The translations under genes and the position numbers were made by a program. Under the pieces are notes generated by a model. The model did not search any database, was not told where the DNA came from, and saw only the letters and a program-made list of their open reading frames with translations. A stretch of DNA of 64,000 nt from Pseudomonas sp. MM223 (GTDB lineage: Bacteria > Pseudomonadota > Gammaproteobacteria > Pseudomonadales > Pseudomonadaceae), in the NCBI GenBank assembly GCA_947090765.1, contig OX352322.1, positions 2,003,501 through 2,067,500 of the forward strand. The letters are read 5' to 3'. Of the stretch, positions 28,296 to 36,993 are shown piece after piece. The first letter of the stretch is position 1, and each line of letters opens with the position of its first letter.

Positions 28296-30686
28296 ATGTC
28301 AAAGTGTGGCGTGCGTGCGCGGTTATTTGGCCTGTGCTCAGAAGCGGTGCCCGCCTGGGCGGTGGCACTGGTGGCCTTGGTGGCGGGCGGCCTGTTGACG
28401 GCCGCCCTGGCGCTTGCCGCGCAGACGTTCTACAAGCAGCAGTTGCGCCAGCGTTTCGAATTACTGGCCAGCGAACGTTTCAGCCGCATTGCCGAGCGCT
28501 TTGATGAGCAGCAGCAGCGCCTGGATGGCCTGCGGCGGTTCTTCAGCTTTTCCAACGAAGTAACCCCGCTCGAATTTGATGGCTACGCCCGGCCGTTGTT
28601 GCAACGCACCCTGGCCTACGCTTGGGCGCCCCGCGTGGAAGCTGCACAACGCGCTGAGTTCGAGCGCGATGCCAGTGAGCATTCAGGCCCGGGCTATGTG
28701 ATTCGTGACCAGGACGCACAAGGCCAGTGGCGCCCCGCACCGCTGCGTGACCATTACTTCCCTGTGCTGTATACCCAATCCGGTGAAATGCCCGGGCTGC
28801 CCTATGGGCTGGACCTTGCCGGCCAGGGTGCGGCCCAGGCAGCCCTGGCGCGGGCGCTCGGGCCTGGCAGCATGGCGGTGTCCGAACCGTTGGCCATGTA
28901 CGATATTCCTTCGTACGCGCGTGGTCTGCTGCTGGTGGCGCCGGTGTTTTCCGATGCCAACCCGCATGGCGCAGCCGTAGGCTACGTAATGGCCCTGCTG
29001 AGCATGCGCGAGCTGGTCAGCGATGGGCGGCCAGTGGCGGCGGATGACAACCTGGTGGTGCGCATCGTCGACCCTTCCGGGTTGCAAGGGCCGCAAGTGT
29101 TGTTCGACTCGCTGAACCAGGTCGCCCCCTTGTCGCTGGCCAGCAACCAGCTGTTGCACCTGGCCGATCACCATTTCCAGTTGAGTATCCTGCCGAGCCA
29201 GGCCTTCGTGCAGGCTAATCGTTCGTCGGCAGTGCTGGCGATCGTCCTGCTGGGTGGGTTGTTGAGCCTGCTGCTCAGCGCCTTGCTCTACAGCCTGTTC
29301 AGCCAGCGCCAGCGCGCCTTGGCCCTGGTCGAACAGCGTACTGCCGAACTGCGGGTCAGCGAACAATCGTTGCGAGGTACCCACAACCAGCTGCGCAGCG
29401 TGCTGGATGCGGCGACCCAGGTGGCAATCATTGCCACCAACCTCAAGGGGGTGGTCAGTACCTTCAATGCCGGTGCAGAGCGTATGCTCGGATACCCGGC
29501 CAGCGACGCGATCGGCCAGTTGCACCTTGAACACCTGGTATTGCCCGAAGAGCTGAGCCTGCGCGCCCACGCGCTGAGCCTGCGCTATGGCCGCCCGATT
29601 GCCGGTGGCCAGGCCATGTTCGCCGAAACGGTGCAAGCGCATGGCGCCGAGCCTATGGAGTGGACCCTGTTGCGCGCCGATGGCAGCCAGCTGGTGGCCA
29701 ATATGCTGGTTACCGCCATGCTGGATGAACAGGGTTTGTGGGTGGGTTACCTGGCCATCTGCATTGACGTCACTGAGCGGCGTCGGGTACACGAGGCGCT
29801 GGCCGCGCGCGACCGGCTGCTGGAAAAGCTCAGTGCCGAGGTGCCGGGCGGCATCTACCAGTACCGCCTGGATGCAAACGGCCATTCTTGCTTTCCCTAT
29901 GCCAGCCAAGGCCTGTACGACATTTACGAAGTCGACCTGCAGCAGTTGCGCGAGGATGCCACGCTGGTGTTTGAACGCATCCACCCCGACGACCTGGACC
30001 GCGTACGCCGCTCAGTGCGTTACTCGGCCGAGCACCTGGCGCCCTGGCGCGAGGAATATCGGGTGTGCCTGCCGCGGGCCGGATTGCGCTGGGTGCGTGG
30101 CGAAGCGACGCCGGAGGTGGGGGAGCAAGGCTGTACCCTGTGGCATGGCTACCTGACGGATATCTCCGACCTCAAGGGTGTGGAAGAAGAATTGCGGGCG
30201 TTGTCGGTGACCGACTCGCTGACGGGCATTCATAACCGCCGCTACTTCCAGGACCGGCTGAAGGTCGAGCTGGAACGCGCCCAGCGCGAGGGCCTGGCGT
30301 TGGCCGTGATCATGCTCGACATTGATCACTTCAAATGCATCAACGACCGCTTCGGCCATGCCATGGGCGACCGTGTGTTGCGCAGTTTGTGCCAGCGAAT
30401 TGGCCAGCGCTTGCGGCGCACCGATGTATTCTGCCGGTTGGGCGGGGAAGAGTTCATGGTGCTGTGCCCAGGCAGTGATGCCGAGCAGGCGCGGCTGCTG
30501 GCGCTTGAGTTGTGGCAGGGGGTGCGCACGGTGCCGGTGGAAGGCGTGGGCCAGGTGACCGCGAGTTTTGGTGTGGCGGGCTATCGGCCGGGGGAGGGGG
30601 CCGATGCCTTGCTGCTACGGGCTGATGCCGGTGTCTACACAGCCAAGCAGGCGGGGCGGGACCGGGTGGAAGGCGAGTCACCCTAA
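28296..30686 (+). CDS. Membrane diguanylate cyclase, CHASE-PAS-PAS-GGDEF
   Basis: 796 aa. A TM helix (WAVALVALVAGGLLTAALAL), a periplasmic CHASE-type sensor domain (about 60-290, with PLLQRTLAYAWAPRVEAAQR and GLLLVAPVF), a second TM (AVLAIVLLGGLLSLLLSALL), a coiled coil, two PAS domains (about 370-490 and 515-625) and a GGDEF domain with the active site GGEEF. An RRTD motif five residues before GGEEF is a complete inhibitory I-site (RxxD), so the enzyme should make c-di-GMP and be product-inhibited. No EAL domain. Substrate of the sensor is unknown. Ends at a REP pair. Confidence 0.9.
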   Translation: MSKCGVRARLFGLCSEAVPAWAVALVALVAGGLLTAALALAAQTFYKQQLRQRFELLASERFSRIAERFDEQQQRLDGLRRFFSFSNEVTPLEFDGYARPLLQRTLAYAWAPRVEAAQRAEFERDASEHSGPGYVIRDQDAQGQWRPAPLRDHYFPVLYTQSGEMPGLPYGLDLAGQGAAQAALARALGPGSMAVSEPLAMYDIPSYARGLLLVAPVFSDANPHGAAVGYVMALLSMRELVSDGRPVAADDNLVVRIVDPSGLQGPQVLFDSLNQVAPLSLASNQLLHLADHHFQLSILPSQAFVQANRSSAVLAIVLLGGLLSLLLSALLYSLFSQRQRALALVEQRTAELRVSEQSLRGTHNQLRSVLDAATQVAIIATNLKGVVSTFNAGAERMLGYPASDAIGQLHLEHLVLPEELSLRAHALSLRYGRPIAGGQAMFAETVQAHGAEPMEWTLLRADGSQLVANMLVTAMLDEQGLWVGYLAICIDVTERRRVHEALAARDRLLEKLSAEVPGGIYQYRLDANGHSCFPYASQGLYDIYEVDLQQLREDATLVFERIHPDDLDRVRRSVRYSAEHLAPWREEYRVCLPRAGLRWVRGEATPEVGEQGCTLWHGYLTDISDLKGVEEELRALSVTDSLTGIHNRRYFQDRLKVELERAQREGLALAVIMLDIDHFKCINDRFGHAMGDRVLRSLCQRIGQRLRRTDVFCRLGGEEFMVLCPGSDAEQARLLALELWQGVRTVPVEGVGQVTASFGVAGYRPGEGADALLLRADAGVYTAKQAGRDRVEGESP

Positions 30687-30695
30687 CGCGGTCGG

Positions 30696-30813
30696 TGTAG
30701 GAGCGGCCTTGTGCCGCGAAAGGGCCGCAAAGCGGCCCCTTGATTTCAGCAACTTTGCAGAATTTTCTGGGGCTGCTTTGCAGCCCTTTCGCGGCACAAG
30801 GCCGCTCCTACAC
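30696..30813. repeat. Inverted REP pair (class 2)
   Basis: TGTAGGAGCGGCCTTGTGCC at 30696 and inverse GGCACAAGGCCGCTCCTACA ending at about 30812, between convergent diguanylate cyclase and dacB genes. Confidence 0.85.
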
Positions 30814-30844
30814 AGACCGCGCCAGCCGATGAGGGGCGGTAAGG

Positions 30845-32302
30845 TCAGTTGGCCGCGGTGCTACCGGCCAGCTTCGGCTGGCGATACAGGTCGAGCAGCA
30901 CCTGGTCGAGCACCTGCGAAGCGCCCCACGGTTTCGGGTCGTTGAGAATGGCTGCCACGGCCCAGGTATGGCCGTTGCTGTCGCGGCTGAAGCCGGCAAT
31001 CGCCCGCACGGTGTTCAGCGTGCCGGTCTTGATGTGCCCTTCACCGGTCATGGCGGTGCGCTTCAGGCGCTTGCGCATGGTGCCGTCCATGCCCACCAGC
31101 GGCATCGAGCTCATGAACTCGGCAGCGTAGGGGCTCTTCCAGGCAGCCTGCAGCATCTCGGCCATTTCCCGGGTGCTGACCCGCTCGGCACGCGACAGGC
31201 CAGAGCCGTTCTCCATCACCAGGTGCGGCGCGGTAATGCCCTTTTTCGCCAGCCATTGGCGCACTACACGCTGGGCGGCGCGGGCATCGTCGCCATCGGC
31301 GTCGGTGCGGAACTGCGCGCCAAGGCTCAGGAACAGCTGCTGGGCCATGGTGTTGTTGCTGTACTTGTTGATGTCGCGGATCACTTCCACCAGGTCTGGC
31401 GAGAAGGCGCGGGCCAGCAGGCGAGCACTCTTGGGTACGTTCTCGACGCGGTCGCTACCCTGGATGCTGCCACCCAGTTCGTTCCAGATCGCGCGCACGG
31501 CACCGGCGGCGTAGGTGGCGTGGTCGAGCAGCGACAGGTAGGTTTGCGAGTTGCAGCCGTCACCCAGCTGGCCGCTGACAGTTACGCTGATGCCATCGGC
31601 TTGAGGTACCGGGTTGTAGCGCACATCGCCTGTGCACTGCTTGGAGGCCACTGCCTTGACCTGGTTGTCGATACGGATGCTGGCAATCGGTGGCTCGACC
31701 GCGATGGTGACCTTGCCACCATCGTTGCGGGCCACGAAGCGCAAGGCCTTGAGGTTGACCAGCAGCGAGTCGGGCTTGACCAGGAACGGCTTGTTCTCAT
31801 CGCCGCCGTCATCGTTGAACTGCGGCAGGTTGGGCTGCACGAAATGGCTGCGGTCCAGCACCAGGTCACCGGTGATGGTGCGCACGCCATTGGCGCGCAG
31901 GTCACGCATCAGCAGCCACAGCTTTTCCATGTTCAGTTTCGGGTCGCCGCCACCTTTGAGGTAGAGGTTGCCATTGAGCACGCCGTTGCTCAGGGTGCCG
32001 TCGGTGTAGAACTCGGTTTTCCACTGGAAGGTCGGGCCGAGCAGTTCGAGGGCGGCGTAGGTGGTGACCAGTTTCATGGTCGAGGCCGGGTTTACCGATA
32101 CATCGGCATTGAACACGGTCGGCGTGCCAGGGCCGTCCAGCGGCAGCATCACCAGCGACAGGGCTGTGTCCTGCAGCTTGTTGGCCTTCAGTGCCTGCTG
32201 CACTTTGGCGGGCAGGGTGGTATTGACGGCGGCAGCCTGGCTGGGCAATGCGAATGGCAACAGCAGGCTTGCAAGAACGAGGGGACGAAGCGTTTTGATC
32301 AT
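30845..32302 (-). CDS. dacB: D-alanyl-D-alanine carboxypeptidase/endopeptidase, PBP4 type
   Basis: 485-aa periplasmic class C penicillin-binding protein that trims or cleaves peptidoglycan cross-links. Signal peptide MIKTLRPLVLASLLLPFALP ending SQAAA. Active-site triad: SxxK as STMK in VNPASTMKLVTTYAALE (about residue 75), SxN as SNN in INKYSNNTMAQQLF, and KTG in HIKTGTLNTVRAIAGF. The in-frame extension to 32476 is ignored because the signal peptide starts at 32302. Monocistronic. Confidence 0.92.
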   Translation of the reverse strand: MIKTLRPLVLASLLLPFALPSQAAAVNTTLPAKVQQALKANKLQDTALSLVMLPLDGPGTPTVFNADVSVNPASTMKLVTTYAALELLGPTFQWKTEFYTDGTLSNGVLNGNLYLKGGGDPKLNMEKLWLLMRDLRANGVRTITGDLVLDRSHFVQPNLPQFNDDGGDENKPFLVKPDSLLVNLKALRFVARNDGGKVTIAVEPPIASIRIDNQVKAVASKQCTGDVRYNPVPQADGISVTVSGQLGDGCNSQTYLSLLDHATYAAGAVRAIWNELGGSIQGSDRVENVPKSARLLARAFSPDLVEVIRDINKYSNNTMAQQLFLSLGAQFRTDADGDDARAAQRVVRQWLAKKGITAPHLVMENGSGLSRAERVSTREMAEMLQAAWKSPYAAEFMSSMPLVGMDGTMRKRLKRTAMTGEGHIKTGTLNTVRAIAGFSRDSNGHTWAVAAILNDPKPWGASQVLDQVLLDLYRQPKLAGSTAAN

Positions 32303-32436
32303 AATGGATAAATACCCTGCGGCGAGGGAAAAGGGCATTGGGGCTGTAAGAGATGGTGGCCCCACGACGAAAGAGTACGCATTATGCCCCAAGCGTAGCG
32401 ACGATGCGCCACGTTCGACGGAAAAGCACCGCCAAT

Positions 32437-32470
32437 AAAAAAGGCCACCCGCAAGGGCAGCCTTTTCAGC
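32437..32470 (-). terminator. Terminator of yggL
   Basis: AAAAAAGGC ... GCCTTTT stem flanking CACCCGCAAGGGCA, downstream of yggL on its strand and before dacB; T-tail on the minus strand. Confidence 0.65.
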
Positions 32471-32488
32471 AATCAAGCCAGGCAGGAA

Positions 32489-32833
32489 TTACTCAGCCTT
32501 GTTGATCGGCTTCTCCGGGTACCAGGCGTCCAGCAGCGGGCTGACTTCGATCTTGGTCAGTTCGCCGCGGCCCTTGAGCCAGGCTTCAACGGCAGCGCGT
32601 TGTTCTTCGCTGACCGAGCCACGCTTGACCGAGCACACCAGGCCGTAATCGTCACCGCCTACATAGTCCAGGCCGTTGGCGTCCATCGCTTCTTCCAGGA
32701 ACGCATCGAGGAAAGCATCGATAGCCTGGTCATCCAGATCTTCCTTGAATTCCAGGTTCAGCTCGAAGCCCAATTCCTGAAACTCGTCGACACACAGCTT
32801 TTTGCGCAGACGACGGGAGCGGTTTGTGGCCAT
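32489..32833 (-). CDS. yggL: YggL-family 50S ribosomal subunit-associated protein
   Basis: 114-aa DUF469 protein. MATNRSRRLRKKLCVDEFQE is the family start, followed by an acidic helical middle (LGFELNLEFKEDLDDQAIDA) and a C-terminal GLVCSVKRGSVSEEQRAAVE block. E. coli YggL was reported to associate with the 50S subunit. AGAGGA lies seven bases upstream of the ATG. Single gene between dacB and a TonB-dependent receptor. Confidence 0.85.
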   Translation of the reverse strand: MATNRSRRLRKKLCVDEFQELGFELNLEFKEDLDDQAIDAFLDAFLEEAMDANGLDYVGGDDYGLVCSVKRGSVSEEQRAAVEAWLKGRGELTKIEVSPLLDAWYPEKPINKAE

Positions 32834-32867
32834 GAAACAATCCTCTTAGGTAATAACGCCGCGCAGT

Positions 32868-35312
32868 CTACCAGTTGTAGCTCACCTCGGCCACGACAGA
32901 GCGCCCTTCGCCCATGTTGCAGGCCAGGGCGAAGAAGCAGGATGCCACGTAGTATTTGTCGGTAAGGTTCTTCAGGTTGACGCTGGCTTTGACACCCCGC
33001 AGGCTGGCATCAAGGTGCTCCAGGTCATAACGCACGGCAGCGTCGTACAGTGTGTAGGACGGCACCTTGAAGGTATTCATGCTATCGCCATAGCTGAACC
33101 CGGTGTAACGCACGCCCACACCAATGCTAAGGCCTTGCAGCGGATCGAATGGCACGCTGTAGTCGGCCCACGCCGAAGCCAGCCGGGCGGGCACTTTGAA
33201 CGGATGCTGGCCTTCGTCGCCGGCATTGCTCTTGGTGACCTCAACGTCGCTGTAGGACAGCGAGCCTGTCAATTTGAGCTGTTGGGCGACGGTGGTGATG
33301 GCTTCCAGTTCTACACCCCGTGAACGGGTCTCACCGGTCTGGATGCTGTAGCTGGTGTTCTGTGGGTCGGTCGTGGTTGCGTTCTGCTTGTGCAGGTCAT
33401 AGACCGACAGGGTAATTTGCGTGTCGCTGCCGGGCGGCTGGTAGCGCACGCCGACCTCGTACTGCTTGGCGGTTTCCGGGTCGAACGGTTTGCTGCCGCG
33501 GGCTGGCGAGGTGCTCCCGCTGACAGGGTTGAATGACTCGGCATAGCTGATGTAAGGCGCCAACCCATTGTCGAACAGGTAGGCGAGGCCTGCCCGGCCC
33601 GTAAAGGCATCCCAGTTCTGGTCGGCGGTTTCCTGGCCTGTCCAGCGATCGGTGGTGCGGGTCCTGGCGTGGTCCTGGCGCCCGCCCAGTGTCAGCACCC
33701 ACTGCTGGTACTTCAACTGGTCCTGGAAGTAGTAGCCCAACTGGCTGGTACGTTGCCGGGAATTGACCCAGGCGGTGTAGGCCGAGGTGTCCACGGGTGT
33801 GCCGTAGGCCGGGTCGAACACGTTGATGGGTGTGGCGTCGCCCCATTGTTCGTTACGTGTCGATTTGCTCCAGCTGTAGTCGACACCCAACAGTGCGGTG
33901 TGCGCCACGGGGCCTGTGGTGAAGCGAGCCTGCAACTGGTTGTCCAGCGCCAGGTGGTCACCGTAGGCGTGGCGGATCTGGTAGTTGCGGTTGATCGAGG
34001 CGTTCGGTACGCCATCGCTACCTGTGACCAGGCCGCTCACCCGGGCCAGGTAGTTCTCCTGATTGTCGTAGGTGCTGTACCGGGCGTTTTGGCGGAAGGT
34101 CCAGACCTCGTCGAAATCATGCCGGAACTCGTACCCCAGCGAGCTGCTTTCGACCTCTTCGAAATCGAACGCCGGCTCCCCGATAAAACGGTCCATTGGC
34201 ACTCGGCCATACGGGCTGCTGCCATTGACAGCCGCCCACGGGATATTGCTCGGGGCCAGGGCCTTGTTCTTCTGGTAGGCCGCCAGCAGGGTCAGGCTGG
34301 TGGCGTCACTGGGTTTCCATGTGAGGCTGGGTGCAACGTAGCTGCGGTCGTCAGCAGTGTGGTCGTAAACACCATCGGCCTCGCGACCAAGGGCAACCAG
34401 GCGGTAGCTGAGCGTTTCGCTCAACGGGCCGCTGCTGTCGAAGGTCAACTGCCGGCGGTGGTCGCTGCCAAACGACACGCCGACCTCGCCGCGGGCATGG
34501 TCGGTGGGGCGCTTGGACACCGTATTGACCAACCCGCCAGGCTCGCTTTGGCCATACAGGATCGAGGACGGGCCTTTGAGGACTTCCACGCGCTCCAGGC
34601 CGTAGGGTTCCTCGGCGAACATGCCGAAAAAGCCCAGAGGGCGCAGGCGCAAGCCATCTTTGTAGGTGAAGGACACCGCATAACCGCGCAGGAAGATGTT
34701 GTCTGCAGCGTTGTTGGCGCCGCCGGAGTCGGAGCGCACGCCTGAGGTGTAGCGCAAGGCCTCATCCAGGCGTTGCACACCCATGTCGTCCAGGCGTTCG
34801 CGGGTTACCACCGAGACGGCCTGTGGCGTTTCCAGAAACGGGCTATCGGTCTTGGTGGCAGTGGTGCTGCGGCGGGCGATATAGCCGTCACCGGGGCCAA
34901 AGGGGTCATCCCGGTCGCTGTCAGCCTGAACACTGGTAGCGTCGAGCTCCAGCGCGCCGGCTGTGCCCGCCCGTGCAATCAGCCGATAACGTCCGGCAGC
35001 CGTCATAACCGCCTGCAAGCCGGTGCCCTCAAGCAGCAGTGCCAAGGCCTGGGCCACCGGGTAATGCTCTTTCAGGCCCGAGGTGTGCAGCCCCTGCGAC
35101 AGTTGCGCGTCGACGGCAACCATGACGCCGGCCTGTTGGCCAAATTGCCCCAGTGCGTTGTCCAGAGGGCCGGCCGGGATATCGAACGCGCTGGCAGCAC
35201 TGATTTCGGCCCTGGTTTGCGCTGCCATCAGTGGCGGTGTGACAGCGGCGAGGGTAATGCCGAGCAGCAAAGGGCGAATGGTAGCGGCAAGCGGGGTGGG
35301 GGGGCTGTACAT
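32868..35312 (-). CDS. TonB-dependent siderophore receptor with STN signalling domain
   Basis: 814-aa outer-membrane receptor. Signal peptide to about residue 30 (ends PPLMAAQ), an STN signalling domain (ISAASAFDIPAGPLDNALGQ, residues about 37-115) that contacts FecR, the plug (TDSPFLETPQAVSVVTRERL, RGYAVSFTYKDGLR, VLKGPSSILYGQSEPGGLVN), then a 22-strand barrel ending in Trp (VSYNW). The last loop has the Cys pair ASCFFALACNMGEGR, reminiscent of FhuA/FoxA-type hydroxamate receptors, so ferrichrome or ferrioxamine are plausible ligands (inference). AAGGA precedes the ATG. Target of the FecR/FecI pair upstream. Confidence 0.9.
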   Translation of the reverse strand: MYSPPTPLAATIRPLLLGITLAAVTPPLMAAQTRAEISAASAFDIPAGPLDNALGQFGQQAGVMVAVDAQLSQGLHTSGLKEHYPVAQALALLLEGTGLQAVMTAAGRYRLIARAGTAGALELDATSVQADSDRDDPFGPGDGYIARRSTTATKTDSPFLETPQAVSVVTRERLDDMGVQRLDEALRYTSGVRSDSGGANNAADNIFLRGYAVSFTYKDGLRLRPLGFFGMFAEEPYGLERVEVLKGPSSILYGQSEPGGLVNTVSKRPTDHARGEVGVSFGSDHRRQLTFDSSGPLSETLSYRLVALGREADGVYDHTADDRSYVAPSLTWKPSDATSLTLLAAYQKNKALAPSNIPWAAVNGSSPYGRVPMDRFIGEPAFDFEEVESSSLGYEFRHDFDEVWTFRQNARYSTYDNQENYLARVSGLVTGSDGVPNASINRNYQIRHAYGDHLALDNQLQARFTTGPVAHTALLGVDYSWSKSTRNEQWGDATPINVFDPAYGTPVDTSAYTAWVNSRQRTSQLGYYFQDQLKYQQWVLTLGGRQDHARTRTTDRWTGQETADQNWDAFTGRAGLAYLFDNGLAPYISYAESFNPVSGSTSPARGSKPFDPETAKQYEVGVRYQPPGSDTQITLSVYDLHKQNATTTDPQNTSYSIQTGETRSRGVELEAITTVAQQLKLTGSLSYSDVEVTKSNAGDEGQHPFKVPARLASAWADYSVPFDPLQGLSIGVGVRYTGFSYGDSMNTFKVPSYTLYDAAVRYDLEHLDASLRGVKASVNLKNLTDKYYVASCFFALACNMGEGRSVVAEVSYNW

Positions 35313-35418
35313 CGAGACAATCCTTGACGGGTGGAGGTTGGCTTCACGCTGTGCATTCAGCGCCTTTCCCTTGTCTTGATGCGTGAGTGGGCAAAACCTG
35401 CCTGCAATGCAAAAAAAA

Positions 35419-36399
35419 TTACGCAGGCAGCACGTTGGCCCAGTAGCCGAAAACCTTGTGTACCCGCACGGGCAGTACTTTGGTCAGCAAGTCCAGGCTT
35501 GCCTCCGGTTGATCAACGGAAAATGCACCGCTGACCAACAATGGCGCAATGGCCGGGTCACAGCGCAAAAAACCAGGGCGGTAACGGTCGAGTTCGGCCA
35601 GCAGCTCGCCAAGCGGCATGCGCTCGGCAAGCAACTGCCCGTGTACCCAGGCACTGGCAGCGGTGGTCAGGCGGGTGACAGGGCCGGCCTGGCCACTGCC
35701 GAATGCCTGCTGCCAGCCACCACTCAGTTCGAAGCGTTGCCCTTGAGCTTGCTCGATCATGGCGTCGCCGTGCAGCAACTGCACACGGGTACCGAGGGCG
35801 CCAGGCAAGCCATGGCTGATCATCAGGCGGGCGCCGCCCGCCGGTTGGATCAATGCCTCAGGTGTGGCCACGCGCACCGAGGCGGAGACACCCAGTTCCA
35901 TCAGCACCCGGCCACTGTTGAGGGTGAGCAGCCTGCCGTTGGCAAGCGCTTCGCTGTCCAGGGAGGTGCGCGTATCCAGCTTCAGGTCCAGATCCTCACC
36001 CAGGGCCCAGCTGCGTCGTTCCCCCGTGCCGGTTGCATAGTCGCTGAACACGCTCGGCAGCAGGCTGCGTTGGCGTATCCCCTGGCCTGTGGCGAGTACC
36101 ACGGCAACCCCGGCAAAGCCTTTGAGTACTCCGCGTCGTGGCAGGTGGGTGCGTGCGCTCAGCAACTGCCGTGCGTCGGGTGCGGTCAGCGCATGGGTGC
36201 CTTCCCGCAGGCCTTGGCCTATACCGTTCAGGCGTTGCCAGGCCCGCTCGTGCTCGGCGCTTTCCTGGCGCCACTGCTGGCAGGCAATACGTTCGGCCTG
36301 GCTGCTCAAGCCGGATTGCAGGCGTACCATCCACAGCATGGCTTGTTCCACCACCTTGGGGTCAAGCACCTGGGCATCACTGCAAGACGGCGTACTCAT
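35419..36399 (-). CDS. FecR-type anti-sigma regulator
   Basis: 326-aa inner-membrane regulator. The start MSTPSCSDAQVLDPKVVEQA overlaps the sigma gene stop by four bases (ATGA), showing translational coupling. N-terminal DUF4880 helix (AMLWMVRLQSGLSSQAERIA), the CQQWRQESAEHERAWQRL motif that binds the sigma factor, a hydrophobic TM stretch (GVLKGFAGVAVVLATG) and the periplasmic FecR domain (VQLLHGDAMIE, VTRLTTAASAWVHGQLLAER) ending in a STN-like tail. It passes the siderophore signal from the receptor to the sigma factor. Confidence 0.92.
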   Translation of the reverse strand: MSTPSCSDAQVLDPKVVEQAMLWMVRLQSGLSSQAERIACQQWRQESAEHERAWQRLNGIGQGLREGTHALTAPDARQLLSARTHLPRRGVLKGFAGVAVVLATGQGIRQRSLLPSVFSDYATGTGERRSWALGEDLDLKLDTRTSLDSEALANGRLLTLNSGRVLMELGVSASVRVATPEALIQPAGGARLMISHGLPGALGTRVQLLHGDAMIEQAQGQRFELSGGWQQAFGSGQAGPVTRLTTAASAWVHGQLLAERMPLGELLAELDRYRPGFLRCDPAIAPLLVSGAFSVDQPEASLDLLTKVLPVRVHKVFGYWANVLPA

Positions 36400-36893
36400 G
36401 GCCCGTACACGGCAGCGTAGCAATGCCGATAAGCCTTGAGCATGGCCTTCTGTACGACATTGGTGGTCAGCCCGAGGTGTTCGGCAATTTGCGGATAGGT
36501 CCAGCCGTCGAGTTGCGACAGCAGGAAAATTTCACGCACTTTGCTACCGAGGCCGTCCAGCACCTGGCCCACGGCATCCAGCGCCTCCAGCACCAGCAGG
36601 CGGGTTTCTTCGTCGGGCTGATGCTGTGGTTCCAGCAAGGCCAGGCTGTTCAAATAGGCCCGTTCCAGTGCTTGCCTTCGAAAGTGCTGGATACATAGCC
36701 GGTTGGCCACTGTCCCCAGGTAGGCCCTTGGCTCGCGCAGCAGTGAGGGCATTTCGCTGCGCAGCAGCCTGACAAAGGTATCCTGTGCCATGTCCAGAGC
36801 CTGGTCACGGTTGCCCAGTTTTCGCCGGAGCATGCTCACCACCCAGCCATGGTGCTGGACATAGAGCTCGCCGATGTCGTGCGGGCTTGGCAT
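36396..36893 (-). CDS. ECF sigma factor, FecI type
   Basis: 165-aa iron-starvation sigma factor. The ATG at 36893 (MPSPHDIGELYVQHHGWVVS) has GAGAG upstream; an ATG at 36914 has none. Region 2 (LGNRDQALDMAQDTFVRLLR, REPRAYLGTVANRLCIQHFR) and region 4 (LDGLGSKVREIFLLSQLDGW, TYPQIAEHLGLTTNVVQKAM) are complete. First gene of sigma-FecR-receptor; a Fur-like dyad lies 40 bp upstream, so iron repression is expected. Confidence 0.92.
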   Translation of the reverse strand: MPSPHDIGELYVQHHGWVVSMLRRKLGNRDQALDMAQDTFVRLLRSEMPSLLREPRAYLGTVANRLCIQHFRRQALERAYLNSLALLEPQHQPDEETRLLVLEALDAVGQVLDGLGSKVREIFLLSQLDGWTYPQIAEHLGLTTNVVQKAMLKAYRHCYAAVYGP

Positions 36894-36932
36894 GTGCTGG
36901 GGCTCTCTGGGCATGGATTGAAAGTGCCAGCA

Positions 36933-36953
36933 TGCTAATGCTTCTCATTAGAA
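36933..36953 (-). promoter_or_regulatory. Fur box candidate before the FecI-type sigma gene
   Basis: Perfect dyad CTAATG-CTTCT-CATTAG at 36935-36951 inside GCTAATGCTTCTCATTAGAA, close to the GATAATGATAATCATTATC Fur consensus in its AATGNNNNNCATT core. Confidence 0.7.
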
Positions 36954-36993
36954 AATCAACCCACTTCATGCTCCTGTTCCAACGGGTGTGCGC